Origin: Pelobates cultripes
Taxonomy: Eukaryota > Chordata > Amphibia > Anura > Pelobatidae
Length of the DNA: 64,000 nucleotides
Reading direction: 5' to 3'
Assembly: GCA_933207985.1 (NCBI GenBank)
Contig: OW240916.1
Span: 298,339,872 to 298,403,871 of the forward strand
The notes under the pieces are model-generated. The model was not told the origin of the DNA, made no database searches, and saw nothing but the letters and a program-made list of their open reading frames with translations. Made by a program: the position numbers and the translations under genes. This document shows positions 1 to 12,747 of the stretch, piece by piece (within the stretch, counting starts at the first letter, position 1; the number at the start of each line of letters is the position of its first letter).

Positions 1-2314
1 AACAATAGATTTAATATCCGTGGACACAATGCTTTTATAATAACAGCCACATCATGCACGCATATGCATCAACATTACTTGCAGTAAAATGTCCCATACT
101 CTGGAGATCAAAATCTAGCAAGAAATCTATTAAATAGAAAACATGCGAACGTGACAAGTTTTGAGAAGAAAGGGTAATTCTTCTTGGCTCGAAAGTGCAT
201 TATTATTATTATTATTTGGTGTGTTTACCAGAATTGTGTAATGTTTTAAAACAAATACTGCAAACATGTTAAATTAGAGCTTAAAGAGACACTTCGCAGC
301 CCCTAAAGTAATGAAGACTGTGTCCTCTTTTTTTAGTTTACAAAAAGTGCAGATTTCAAAATAAAGTGATACTTTTATAAATTAACCTTGTTACACCACC
401 CTGATAGTTAGTCAAAAGAAACAGTCCTGTTGAGCTGCATTGGGAAGTCTGTGATTGGACAGCAACAGAAAGTCTGGGGTGTGTTAGAAGGGGAGGGCTA
501 GAAAAGGCTTCACACAAGAGAACTGAAGCTTTTGCAACTTGTATGTAAATATACCACAAAGGAAAAAATGCATAATTAAATGCATTCACGTTTCAACTAA
601 GGATATATCTACTAAACAGTATTTTTTTTTTTTCTGGGGGATTTCGACATTGGAACATAATTTCCACTTAAAAGTATAAATAATGAAAATAAAATCACAA
701 GTTTATTAATTGGAGATTAATAACGAGATAAAACTTGCACTGTCACCTAAAACATAACATTTATTAAGGTGTATAATAAAAATAAAGGTGATATGTTTGA
801 TATGAACAAAATAAAAATATATTCCATTTTTATTTTTTCAAATAAAAATCAACTACAAGTCCTATCAGTTTTTAATATTTATACTTCAGGGTTTTGGGGG
901 TGTTGTGTTGTGTGTATGTGCAATAGACTCTGAAAAGTGTTCCTGATTCTGCTACCTGATATTCCTGGATCTGCTGAATTACCCTGAATGGTGGAAGGCG
1001 GACAAGTATAATCCATTTATGGATTTCAAGGCATTCATTTGACTTCTACTTTGTGAGTGCAACCTATTATTTTGCGTGCCAGCTCTGTATACTGTACATC
1101 ACTATGTGCTGTTTTTTTTTTCTTATATTCTAGCATCTAGCTGTATCCCTGTTGTTATCCTTATCCAGACTCTGAAAAGTAGCCAGATCATAGGGATGCC
1201 TAAAAGCTATTGTAGAACTACGCCATCACATGTGGCTTTTCCAGCCTCGCTGACATTATAGCATTCTTAAACAGTCCTTCAAGTGGATCATGTACCTAAA
1301 TCCAACTAGACTTTTAAAATGTTAGTAAGCACCTAGGGTACATTTTTACCACCTGTAATCAGAGAATGACAACCAACACAGAAGTAGAAATGGGAGTCCA
1401 TATCACCTCCAGAAGTAAGCAATCCCTGTTTTTGAGTTACGGTCATGATAAAACCTCTCGAACATCCTCTGAAATGGACAGCAACTAAGGCATATTTTAT
1501 TTTGTTTGTAAACTGATTTGGATGAATTTCCAACCAGTATCTGGTTCTGAGGTTGGGTGCTCTTTAATACTAGGGCATTATCGGAACTTGGAAAACAACA
1601 CAATACTTGCAATGCATATCGAGAGTTCAATGAAGGGTTATTCGCTTAAATGTTGGTTGTTTCCAAAATCAATTTTATTTTTGTGGCATTATTTCTGGAT
1701 TCACAGAGTTGATCAGACCTGGTTACAAAGAGATCAGAACCACCTGTACATAAATATATTGTATTGTACACTTAGCCAGCTTTGATATATAATAAATCTG
1801 AGATATGTGCACCCCAGAACCTAGAATCCAAGACGAACCAAAAGGTATATAATCTGCAAATTAAATTTGCAGTGGATTGCCATTTCCTTACCAAACTCTC
1901 TTTGGAAAGATATACTGGTAATTCTCTTGTACTATTAGGGTTTTTCAGTTACTTTCCTTTTTTCATTTTTTTCTGTTTGGTGTAATTTGTTTGTAATATA
2001 ATTTTATTTTCATGCACTGTAACTATTTTTTCTTTCATATTAAATTACCTTTATTAGATTCTGTCTATGTCTAGTATAAAATTCACATTACCTGAGAGAC
2101 TTGTATAATAGCTTTGTGTTTTCATTGACATTTCTGCAAAATGTTGTTTAGTGGGTATTTATTCTAATTTGCCTGGGTAACCTAAGACTCCCCAGTTTTA
2201 AAATATCCTTGTGGTAGCAGCTTTTACACAAGAAGAAGTGAACATGGTGTTGTGGTAGTAGGGATTAAGTATTTTTCCTACACTTGTCTTTCTTTGACCA
2301 AAGGAGGAGCTTAA

Positions 2315-2374
2315 TTTAGCTCAATTTCCCGTGTCAAAGAGAGATTTAGCTCAATTTCCCGTGTCAAAGAGAGA
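2315..2374 (+). repeat. 30-bp direct tandem doubling, copy 1 only
   Basis: Two perfect 30-bp units lie back to back (2315-2344 and 2345-2374). The matching place in copy 2 (about 23095) has a single unit, so this is a replication-slippage difference between the two copies. Confidence 0.9.
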
Positions 2375-3254
2375 TTTCCCTCCTTCATTCGTCGTTTCAG
2401 AATGTCCTGTAATTTAGACTAGGGTCCTGGCGAATTGACCGAATTTCATCTGAACCGAATGTGGACAGTTAGTTTGTTCATTAATTTTAGGACGAAATTT
2501 GGGCATTTTTTCGGTTCCACGGCTGCATCTTGCAGCCACTTAGTAAATAGCCACCTAATTCTCACAAGGATCTATCTACTAAAAAGATGAAAGATCAAAA
2601 TTGGTCTTTCAGTCAACTTTACTTAGTAAAGATTACTTAGTATTAGTAATTAAGGGAAATTAAAATCTCCATCCTTCCCCTATTCGCTATGCTGCAAATA
2701 GGGGCATGTCTAGTGGGGCTATTAAACAAAACAGGGGACCTAGTGTTCCCCCCCCCCAGCTCCCAACCATTTGCAGGGAGTGGGGGCCCTAAGTGATAAG
2801 GGGAGCGTATTGTCGCAACCCCCATTAGTAGTGGGGAACCTACCATCTTCCCCACTGGCCCCCACTAATTAGCTGGGGGTGGGGGGTCACTAAATTATAT
2901 GGTGGGGCTATTGTCTCCCCTCCCCCGGCACCCCACCATCTCCGTCCGAATTTCAGACAATGGCAAATGCCCAAGTGTTCAATAGGGCATGCTCGGGCTT
3001 TTCACGTTGCTATCTAAAGTGTGCAGTTGACATGTCTCAGGGCCTTCATCTGCACTAAGATGGCGGCGCCTAGGACCCAAATCCAGGCATGGAATTTAAA
3101 GGTAAAGGTAAAAGAAAAAAGGGGTTAAATGGGGACCTATGGGCATTTGTAGGTGACTAGGGGGGCAATCAAATGTAGTGGAGTTGATAGGAGATTTAAA
3201 AAAAAAAAAACCAGATGTGGGACAGCTTTAAACTAAACTTGTTTTAGTGGCCCT

Positions 3255-3332
3255 TTAACCCCTTAAGGACACATGATGTGTGACACGTCATGATTCCCTT
3301 TTATTCCAGAAGTTTGGTCCTTAAGGGGTTAA
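3255..3332. mobile_element. 78-bp TTAA-flanked MITE
   Basis: Palindromic ends (AACCCCTTAAGGAC and its complement) are bounded by TTAA on both sides, with a short body. Identical copies sit at 24001-24078 (inside the duplication) and a diverged one at 8486-8566. The TTAA target suggests a piggyBac- or Kolobok-type parent; no transposase is present. Confidence 0.8.
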
Positions 3333-4399
3333 GGTCAAAGTAGCCAAACTGAACACTTAGCTGACTTTCATTTGAAATTCACTTTGAATTCACATTCACG
3401 TTTTAACTTAACCTGGGCCCTGTCTCTAGAAACTAATTCCACCAAAAAAAAAAAAATACAAATCAATTATTATTATTTTATTACTTATAGAGCGCCAGCA
3501 AATTCCGTAGTGCTGTACAATGAGATTATAAACTCATGTTTATGAAAAACATGTGACAATAAAAATCCAATTTGCTAAAAACACAAATCTTGGCAAGAAA
3601 ATCAGCAAGACCCCTGGAACATCTCAGTACTTATTACTTCGAGACAACTGCCTCATTCAAAAGCTTCAGCAGTGGTGGGCTTAACACAATATGGCCATAT
3701 GGAGGAACTGAATCCCCATATTTGTTTGCTAAGATAACTGATTTTAAGTAGCTTTTAAAATGTAAAACGGTATTTCTGTTTTTGTATGTGCACTGTTCCT
3801 TTTTTTTATTTTGTATCGATTTTGGTCTTTACCAAAGCAGCACCACTGCTTAGAAATGCATGTTCTGGGTGTGCCCCCCAATTATGATTGTCTCATTCTG
3901 CAGGCAGTGAAAGAGATACATTTTTTCTCATATTTAGCTTCTTCTACTTGCTTGTGCTTTCCAGGCCCAGTCCACGGGGGACACAGATCCAATCAATCAG
4001 CACCCTATCACTATGGGACCTCGGTCACAAATAGAGACTTGAGAATTCGGGAAATGTGAGCTTAAAACTACTTTCTGGCTTGCCTTCACTGCATATCACA
4101 AATATAGCTGTACCTTTATGCATGATGTTAGGGACTGAGTGGTTTCCATGCAAACATGTAAAGAAGCAAGCCATTAATTGGCTGAGTTTAGCATTACAAG
4201 AGCCATAGGTTATTCCTTCACATACAGTAGAGGCTGTGGATGTAGGATGGCCACACAGTTTCCCCATGAAGATGGACAGCGCATGACAGAGTGCTCCCTT
4301 GCTCAATACAGTTTTTTGTTTAATATACTTTCTGATTAACTTATCCCTTCATTCTGTGCTTGTGGTGGTTCAGTTTCTTCTTATGGCATGGTAGTATTT

Positions 4400-5500
4400 T
4401 CCATGTACTATTGAAGAACTATCGGCCCATGGTAGCTCATCTTAAGCAGCTGCTGACCCAATTTCACATTTCATTTTTTGGGTGGATTTATGCGGCGAAG
4501 ATGACACTGCTGCCAAAAATCTATCTATTCTGATCCATACCAAGGCAAGCTGATGCACTGTGATTTGGAGGACACATACTCCTTTATATGGGCGTGGGAA
4601 AAGCTGACATTTTTCCAAGCCACAGCAGCACCATCTAATGGGGTGCCTCAGTTAATCACATACTTCAAGGAAGCTCAATTTACAAAGCTCTCCAGGATAA
4701 ACTTACTGACTAATAAGGATGAAAGACAAGGCCTTTGTGGTACCTAAATTCAACTCTAAGACAGTCCTGTCACAGCACTCTTTACCCTTATGGAGGAGAT
4801 ATATACACACCATCTTCTACAACCCTGCGTTTCCTGAAGGTCTGTTTCTCATAGACATGGAATTATGTTGGTTCACCATCTGATGTCTCATGGTTCAATT
4901 GTTGCAAGGGCTATCATGGTGGAGTTTTAGCTCCCGAGGACGGAATTTTATCAGACAGCCCTCCTCTTTTGGTGATCCTTCATTTTACAATTTCACTTGA
5001 GATGGGCATAGAGTAGTTTGATTTTTTGTGCGAATCTGCATCTCCACAACTTACCCTACCCAACCACATTCTCTCTATCAATTGACGTGTTAGAGTGGTG
5101 GCTGAAGAACGAGTGGAAAATAATTTTCACAAATACTTTGCACATTACCCAATCTACAAATTAAAAAAAAAAATTGTTATAAGGTCTTGGCACAACGGTA
5201 CATCCACCTCTCTAGGTTATCAAAGAACCAAACCAGGTATGACTTCCACCTGTTTCAGGCAGAGTACGAATCTACATAGATGGTGGGCCTGTATCAAAGT
5301 ACAGCCTCTATGGACTTTCTTATAGGGCAACCTCCCATGCTGCATGCAGGTAACACTTCCTTTAGATTCTCATCTACTTATAGTTCCTGTAACAGTTTGT
5401 AATGGTTGAATTTTCCCCTTTCATAATATTGTAAAGCGCTGTAGAATAAGTTAGCGTTCTATAAATACCATTAATAACAATCCCTCAGTGGCCCTTCTTA
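4400..5500 (+). mobile_element. Decayed L1/Tx1-type LINE ORF2 fragment
   Basis: Conceptual translation across several frames gives a stretch resembling the segment after the reverse transcriptase of L1/Tx1 LINEs, including MTLLPKIYLFW around 4500-4535, followed by a tryptophan-rich decayed region. Stops and frameshifts are frequent. Near 5430-5490 there is a sequence of the form AGCGCTGTAGAATAAGTTAG leading into ATAAATACCATTAAT, a common repeat tail. Family assignment is by motif only. Confidence 0.45.
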
Positions 5501-5839
5501 ACAAGTATTATCAAGACTTCTCCGTACCCGAGCACCTCATGAACTACTTATTCAAAGTTCTGCAATTGGTATCTAGGTTTATATATTTAAAAAATAAAAA
5601 AAAATAAAAAAAACACAAAACATAACTGTGCTCTAGTTACATATTCAATCATTGTGATTAATTAGGTTAAAACCAGGTGCATGTATGCCACTTTTTTTTT
5701 TTAGATTTTATTGCACTGCAGTTAAATACTATCCTTTACCTAAGAAAAACTGCATACGTACCTTGTGTTCGTCTACAAAATCCATTTTAACAGTTTTATA
5801 CATACTGTATCATGGTACAATAGTAAGAAATAAAACCAT

Positions 5840-6140
5840 TTCAGCATTCTTTAACCCGTTAACGCCGTTAGGGAGTTCTATGTCGTCCCCATTATAATAG
5901 GCCTTAAAGCAGTCACGGAGGCATATAACACCCTAATGGCTTTGAGCCCCAGTGCCCGAGGTGTACTCACCTCCGCCGCGATCCATTTCTGGGGGACTGC
6001 CTGACAACCCAGGCAGTCACTCCTTGGCAATTTAAGCCCCGGGGACCATGTGATCGCTCTAGGCATAGCTGCCTATGCAGCTGCCTGCAGGGGGACTGCC
6101 TAAACGGACAGGCAGTCCCTCTGCTGGTGAAATAAGATTT
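5840..6140. repeat. Dispersed repeat with short inverted GC-rich modules
   Basis: It contains repeated GGGGGACTGCCTGACAACCC- and GGCAGTC-like blocks that form inverted pairs (near 5990-6020 and 6090-6120). The same blocks recur at 26590-26880 (the duplicate) and, more diverged, at 31535-31570 and 31885-32035. It is therefore a dispersed repeat; no coding content is seen. Confidence 0.5.
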
Positions 6141-6708
6141 AAAAAAAAAATATTAATAAAGCAATCAGTGTAAAATAAATAAATATATACGTATCTCTCT
6201 ATCTCAATATCAAAAACACACTTATTGAGTTACATATATAATATATACATACAGTAATTATATATTTTAATAAAATTAATATACATTAAATGAAAAAATT
6301 ATATATGCGCAATTTCATTCTAAAAGTATTTTGATGTAAATATATATTTTCCTGACATATGGTGGCAGTACAATAGGGATGTACTCTTCCCTCGGGACAA
6401 GCATCTGAAATAAATAATTAACATAAAAAGTTCCTCCCCTTACCAGGTATAAGAGACCCAACCAGCCCTGGGACCTTAGTTCTCTTTCTTGTTCCATTAG
6501 GAACGGACGGCATCTGGAATGAGATGGTGAGGCACGTGGGTTGCTGCCAGGGGGATCCGGTCTGATAGCCTCTGGGGTGGAGAGCTGAATGTCCAGCAAG
6601 CATCCTGCAGGATTACGGAGCATGTATGGTAAGCCTGCTTTATGTCGAGTGCAGTCACCGGCGAAGCAGGGAGGCGGTCTCTAGTGGCAGCAAATCACTG
6701 CCCGTTGG

Positions 6709-7085
6709 CAGGGCCGGACTGGCCCACCGGGATACCTGGGCCGGCCCTTTAAATACTGCAGCCGCCCGAGCGCTCTGTGAAGAGCGCTCGGGCGGCTGCA
6801 GCTTCTCCCCTCCCCTCCCCTGTAGCGTGGCCGAGCTGCACTCCGGTCCGCGGTGGCCGGCCGGCCGGAGTGATAGGAAGAGGCACACTGAGTGTGCACT
6901 TCCTGTCAGTCCGGCCGGTTACAGGAAACAGAAACTCCGCGCGGAACAGGAGTTTCTGTTTCCTGTCACCGGCCGGACTGACAGGAAGTGCACACTCAGT
7001 GTGCACCTTCCTATCACTCCGGCCGGCCACCGCGGACCGGAGTGCAGCTCGGCCACGCTACAGGGGAGGGGGTAAGAAGAGAGGG
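6709..7085. mobile_element. hAT-like foldback element, truncated by gap
   Basis: It begins CAGGGCCGGACTGGCCCACC, a typical hAT-like terminus, directly after the octamer CCCGTTGG. Copy 2 of the duplication has the same octamer with no insertion, so the left edge is exact. Inside lie a small palindrome (6758-6799) and a very large GC-rich palindrome with arms of roughly 125 bp (6813 to about 6940, mirrored to 7070). The right terminus is lost in the run of Ns. No transposase is visible. Confidence 0.75.
6813..7070. repeat. Long GC-rich palindrome (about 125-bp arms)
   Basis: CCCTCCCCTGTAGCGTGGCC at the left is matched by its complement ending at 7070. Matching continues almost unbroken to a short loop containing CGCGCGGAAC near 6938-6947. 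It could form a hairpin or cruciform, and its position 15 bp before the gap suggests it stopped assembly. Confidence 0.9.
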
Positions 7086-7185
7086 NNNNNNNNNNNNNNN
7101 NNNNNNNNNNNNNNNNNNNNNNNNNNNNNNNNNNNNNNNNNNNNNNNNNNNNNNNNNNNNNNNNNNNNNNNNNNNNNNNNNNNNN
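7086..7185. other. Assembly gap of 100 N
   Basis: Exactly 100 undetermined bases, the conventional size for a gap of unknown length. Sequence after it does not continue the repeat before it. Confidence 1.
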
Positions 7186-7779
7186 AAACTGGTCCTAGGG
7201 GAAATCAATTGTACTTGGATCGAAAACTCGTTAATAGATAGAAAACAAAGTTTTGTTATAAGTGGAGGTTTCTAAATTTTTATTGTAGATGAGTGAGTTC
7301 TCCTGTTCTCTTTTTGGTCCCATGATTATTATTTTTTTATTGCTATTAATTACCTTGATGCGGGCGATGCAATTCCAGTTACAATCTCTGTGTATTTTGT
7401 TCAACCGTTTGAGAGCACAGACCACAATATTTTTTATATACTCATTGATTCATCCAAATTGGAACCTTGGACAGTAAAATGGCAGATGAGGTTATAAAAA
7501 CAAATTAATGTCTTTTTGGATGTAAAATAACTGCCATAATTGTAGTTTAATTGCAACTCTGTAAAACAGGAGCTGGCCAAAAGATAGATTAACAACTGGT
7601 GTGGAAATGCAGATCCCATGATATTTTGCCAGCATTGACAAAGCATCATAGCATATGTAGTTCTACAAAATTAGGGGATCTATCTCTTGGCCACTCCTGC
7701 TGTAAGGGAATCTAGAGCTATATTTTCGAGTACCTAAGGCTCAGTAATGTCAGGAGGTACCAACAGCAAAATCATAAGT

Positions 7780-8269
7780 GAAGGGATAGTATAAGTGCCA
7801 GAAATACAAAGCTGTATTCCTGGGCCCCTCTGCCTTTCCCCTCCCTCGCGTGCCCCCCCTCCCTGGTGAATACAGGGTTAAAAAACCTTTATTTACTTAC
7901 CTGATCTCAGCACCAATGGTTCCTTGGAACTGGGTTGCGATGCTGCCTCCTCTTCAGTCAAGTGGATGCTAGTGCACATTGCCGCACGTGTGTTAGACCT
8001 CCCCTTAGGAAGCAATTGAATCAATGCTTTCCTATAGGGAAAAATCTGACGCTGGATGTCCTCATGCGGGTGCATGTCCAGCGTCATCTACCGGACCAAA
8101 GGTACGTTAGGATGCAGGAAGTGCCTCCAGTAGCTGTCTGGAAGGCACTGGAGGCAGACTTCTCTGGAACGGGAACGTTTTACATTATAGGATTAAGTTC
8201 AATAGGGACACTGTACCCAGACCACTTCAATAAGCTGAAGTGGCCTGGGTGCCTATAATGTCCCTTTAA
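7780..8269. mobile_element. TTAA-type MITE of the 'GGACACTATAG' group
   Basis: The right end reads CCTATAATGTCCCTTTAA, and ACCACTTCAATAAGC / GCTGAAGTGG forms an internal hairpin near 8220-8245. The left end (AAGGGATAGTATAAG near 7780) is diverged. Related copies with better ends occur at 29134, 33491, 37457, 49770, 51352 and 55794. Confidence 0.55.
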
Positions 8270-8485
8270 AGTTTCAAATTCTATTCTACTAGTCAGTCTT
8301 TAACTTTACTCACCACTGCAAGCCTGGAGGGATCTTTTTGCCAACGCTATGTTAGGCAGTATAGATACAAAAAGACTGCGGACCGACAAAAAGCCAATTG
8401 TCCTTCCTAGTCTGTCCATTTGCTATTTAAAAGCCAAAGTAAGCAGATGTTTCTGGTGATAAAGGCAGAGTGGCCAGCAGTCTGT

Positions 8486-8566
8486 TTAACCCCTTAAGGA
8501 CACATGACATGTTTGACATGTCATGATTCCCTTTTATTCCAGAAGTTTGGTCCTTAATGGGTTTAA
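8486..8566. mobile_element. TTAA-flanked short MITE
   Basis: Diverged copy of the 78-bp element at 3255; both TTAA boundaries are present. Confidence 0.75.
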
Positions 8567-10410
8567 TGATGTACCTGTATTCCATTGTCTATGGACTTCT
8601 TTTGTATTCGCCAGAAGCAGGGGACCAGAGGAAAATCAGTGGGTGGCCTTTCCGTTTGGTTCCTGGAATTCTGGGAGAAAACTATTCGCCCTGAGCAATG
8701 CCTTTGACATTACCATTTACATTTTACCTATGTGAAACCTAGACAGTGACCCAACTTTACTAGTTTTCAACCAAACGATGAGAGTGCTGCCGTATTAAAT
8801 ATAGAAGTCTTGGTCATATAATAGCATCGCTACTCCTGCTCTCTATGTGCCTTGGAGTAAATGGCATAAGACTGAAATAAATATAATGCTAGACATACAG
8901 ACATTTGAACAGCAGATGGTGGTATTGGCATGCTGTTGCTTTACTCTGAGGCTGTGAGTATTGTATAGCAATAAAGGTATAATGTTACAGATAGATTTGA
9001 CAGCAGTAGATTCTAGAGGTGTAAAGGAAATATAGATTCATTTTTATTTCCATTAATGTGTATGTTTACAGACACACTAGTGTAAACTACATTCATGCAT
9101 TGTAGCCAATTATGGAAATTTTAGATCAGATATAAAGGTGCTCTTTGCATAGTAGAATGGAGAAGGCAACAAATACAAGTTTGTTTTTCTGTTTCCTTAG
9201 TTGTTTTTTAATTTTATTTTTTATGACTTACGCTCCTGTTACAGGGCTGTTACTGGTGATATCCAATGGGCATAAATTCATACCCCAGTGCCCTCTTTTG
9301 CAGTTACTGATGAATGTCATTGGGTAATTCTGAGAATGAATGATACTTTAGCCATTCAGGTCCCTCTCATGGCTATATTCTGTTGTAGAGTGCTACTGTA
9401 TGATGTCATATGCCAGTGATTGTATCTGTAACACAGGATTCTGGACCGGTAGAAGGAAAGAGAGATCTGTGCATTTAGGTTTCTGTACTCCTGGTTTTCC
9501 CATCCCTTTCACATCACCGGATGTTGATGGAGATGTTTTGTAAAAAAAGGGGAAGAAACAGGAATTGAACATTTTACTGTCATAATCATCGTGAAAGTGA
9601 AGTCTGCAATTAGCACAAATGAGATTGTTAAATTAAAGGTGGCTTTCCATTTTTTCAGGAAAATGGAATAGGCAATAGTGAAAGGTTCCTTACCTTGCCT
9701 GATTGAGAGCTACCTATTGGGCAGATGTGGAGACACACTGTGTGTGGCCTTGAGAGCTGCTTCAATCAAGCACTTTCCAGAACAGTGGTTTAAACAAAAT
9801 GACTCTTGAAGTTGTAAGAAAATTTGAACATGATCGCTTCCAGTCACGAACAACATTGTCTCCATAACAGTGGAGTAACATTGTTTTGGGAAACCTCACA
9901 CGTGTGGAACATGTGGAAAATGTACACATGAAAATGTAAAGATTACAGCGCCGACTGTATTATTATTAGTCCATTTGTAATAACTGGTATCATTGCAGTG
10001 CCTCTTACCTAATGCTGTATTGATGCATGGTCCAGAAGTCTCCTACATGTAGTATGTTTGAGCTTCACTTGGCTGACACTCATAGGAGTAAGCACCTCCT
10101 TACCCCAAGTCTCTCATAACCTTCAACCCCACCAAACCATATACTCCCTAACCCTAATACCCTCTATCTTCACCCAAATCTTAACGTACCCTACCTCTAC
10201 TCTAACTTTCATCAAATCCCTCCCCAAACACCATACCCTTACCTGGCTAAAGTTGTAAATAGCTGCATTGTTAATCTCACTATAAAATGAATTAAATGTC
10301 TCAAAAGTACAGTTTTATAAATATATGTAAATACGTGTCTTGCATCCTAATGTTACTTCTGGATACCACTGTATTAAAGTAACATTTATTCATTTTTATA
10401 CTCATTTCAG
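8567..10410. other. ATG10 intron sequence, nothing recognised
   Basis: AT-rich sequence without a long open frame or a clear repeat terminus. 10090-10230 is a C-rich, A-rich stretch on the plus strand (many CCCTAACC-like words). No exon of ATG10 preceding 10411 was found here. Confidence 0.5.
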
Positions 10411-10499
10411 GAACATCCAATTCTTGGACAGCCATTTTTTGTACTCCACCCATGTCGAACTAATGAATTCATGTCATTGATTCAAGGAAATACAAGCAG
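10411..10499 (+). CDS. ATG10: ATG10 exon with catalytic HPC motif
   Basis: An 89-bp exon preceded by a pyrimidine-rich tract and CATTTCAG and followed by GTAGGA. The reading frame starts with the first base and leaves two bases (AG) for the next exon. It holds the catalytic Cys in LHPCRTNEF. Confidence 0.95.
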
Positions 10500-12483
10500 G
10501 TAGGAGCTGGCTCTTTATTAAACCGCCTTCCACACACACAAACATACCTCCCGTTATAGTCATCGTTATTTTATGCCTTGCCCCTTATATTACTCTGTCT
10601 TGTTTAAGAGGACAACATTCTTCTTCTTTCTTCTTTTTCGTCTATTTCTTCTTCATCCAGCTTAATTGCTTACTTTATGGTGCAATCTCCATTCTGCAGC
10701 AATGATTTGTGCCAGTTCCACATACAATCATACTAAACCTGTCCACTTATGAGACCTACAGATCTAGAGTTGTTGCTTCTCTCATTCAATGAGATTTGCC
10801 CAACCTTTCAGTTATTTTACTACTCCGTGTGGTTTTATCCAAAATGCATAATCTGTACTCTCCACAATTCTTGCTGTATTAGAACATTTATCTAGGTGCT
10901 AATGTAGCAGAAACTGCAAGGATTTAGTCCTAGCAGAAGCTCTTTCTTACCTAGTCCCAATGTTGGTGCTCCAGATGTTTGGTGGAAACACCTTCCTTAT
11001 GTGGAGCTTGCTTATCCATGTTCTGACATGAACATTGCCATGGAGATTGTTGCTTAGTCCCTAGCGCCAGAAGCGGCTCTATAATTAGGGCAGTTAGGCT
11101 GGAGCCTTGCCTCATGCCCCGCTAGAGTCTTGCTGTCACTGTGAGTGTAACAACCAGGACCTCTTGACTCTTGCCCCTTTTGGCATTGCAAATTTTAGAG
11201 TCTTGTCTGAGCCAAGAACTGCTCAGTATCTGCCTGATTGGGCTGTGACAATTGGAGAAAGAAAAGCAATTTGCCAATAAATGCTGTAAAACAGATTACT
11301 AAAATAATTTAAGTTTTGTCCCTACCCTTGTCCGCAACATGTTGTGGAAACATATTATCCCATTTATGTGTCCTGCTCTTCAGACTTAATACCAGTGGAT
11401 GAATTCTCAATAGACTGGCATTGCAATGCCCATCATTACCTTCTTAGCGTTACCAAGCCAGGTTCTGATCTGGATTGGTAAAGTAAGCAGTGAATGACAC
11501 TTGATCAGTGCCAGTAACAGTTAACAATTCACACAGTCTGAGGAGAAGAGAGGAATATTGAATATGTGCCCATCCTGTACACCTGCTAGGCTGAGTGTGT
11601 GAATTATGGATTGTTATTGGCACTGCATAATTCAACATCATTAACTCATCAATCCTACCAGTAAAGACTTTACTTATGTATCAAGATCTGGACTGGTGGT
11701 CTGAAGCAGTAAGTAATGTGGCAGCGCTGGCTGTGCCACTGCCAACATCAGCCAATATTTCGCATAGAGGCACTCGGTCTACAGGAATGAAATGTAAAAA
11801 CGTTCACATTCGGTAACTTGACTGATAACGTTTTACTAGTAGTTTATTTTTGTTGTTGTTTATTTTCAACCTTTTTAGGCTGAATGCTTGCGTTAGAATT
11901 ATGATTTTATACTGGCACTCTGCAAGTGCCCATAATACCTCCTTAGCAGTACCAATACAGATCAAGGCACTCATTTCAATCTGTGTCTGGATCTGGTAGG
12001 TAATGTGGGCACTTTTCAGTGCCAATATTAATCCACAATTTACACAGAGTCACTCAGCCTGTGGTCAGCTTAAAAATAAATACCAAAATACAGGTACACA
12101 TCCAAGCTTAGGACAGCATCCATGATTGGGGCTTTGCTGCTGAGTTAAGTTTATAGTACTAGTTGTCATTTCCCCCCCATTTTATTTAATATAGTTTGTT
12201 TCATTGTATCTGTATGTGTTTTCTGAAAATGTGTGAGCGCAGTGTATATGCGTGAATGTTAAATTTAACTCAATTAAGAGATCAATGTTTCAGTGTGCAA
12301 CCCAAACTTTCATCAGGATGAAAGTTTGGATTATAAACTGAAACGTCGATCTCTTAATTGAGGAAAATAAAAGTTAAGTTTTACTTTTAATATCTCTATG
12401 TTACCTGGTTATATTGATGCTGACAAGCACCGGGCAAAGACACCAGTAAGACACCAGTAAGTTGGAGTGCAAGACTATTTCTT

Positions 12484-12537
<54 letters not shown>

Positions 12538-12709
12538 GCTGAGTATGTATGAGTACAGTGTGTATATGTGTGTGTGCTCGGTATGTATGAGTGCAGTGTG
12601 TATATGTGTGTGTGCTCGGTATGTATGAGTGCAGTGTTTATATGTGTGTGTGCTCGGTATGTATGAGTGCAGTGTTTATATGTGTGTGTGCTCGGTGTAT
12701 ATGAGTGCA

Positions 12710-12747
<38 letters not shown>

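Larger units (their letters stand above)
1..6708 (+). repeat. 6.7 kb duplicated block, copy 1
   Basis: This stretch is almost base-for-base the same as 20741-27459, in direct orientation. The offset starts at 20740 and shifts only through small indels: 43 bp extra in copy 2 (21172-21214), a 30-bp tandem doubling present only here (2315-2374) and a few 1-7 bp changes. Substitutions are rare. The left edge lies outside the window, since homology already exists at base 1. The right edge is exactly at 6708, where a hAT-like insertion begins here but not in copy 2. It may be a true recent segmental duplication or a misplaced alternative haplotype; the gap 400 bp further on makes the second possibility serious. 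It carries no recognisable host exon, only repeat remains. Confidence 0.95.

Noticed and set aside
6626..7241. Overlapping 90-150 codon frames on both strands
   Set aside because: They are mirror products of the GC-rich palindrome, and some run through the Ns.
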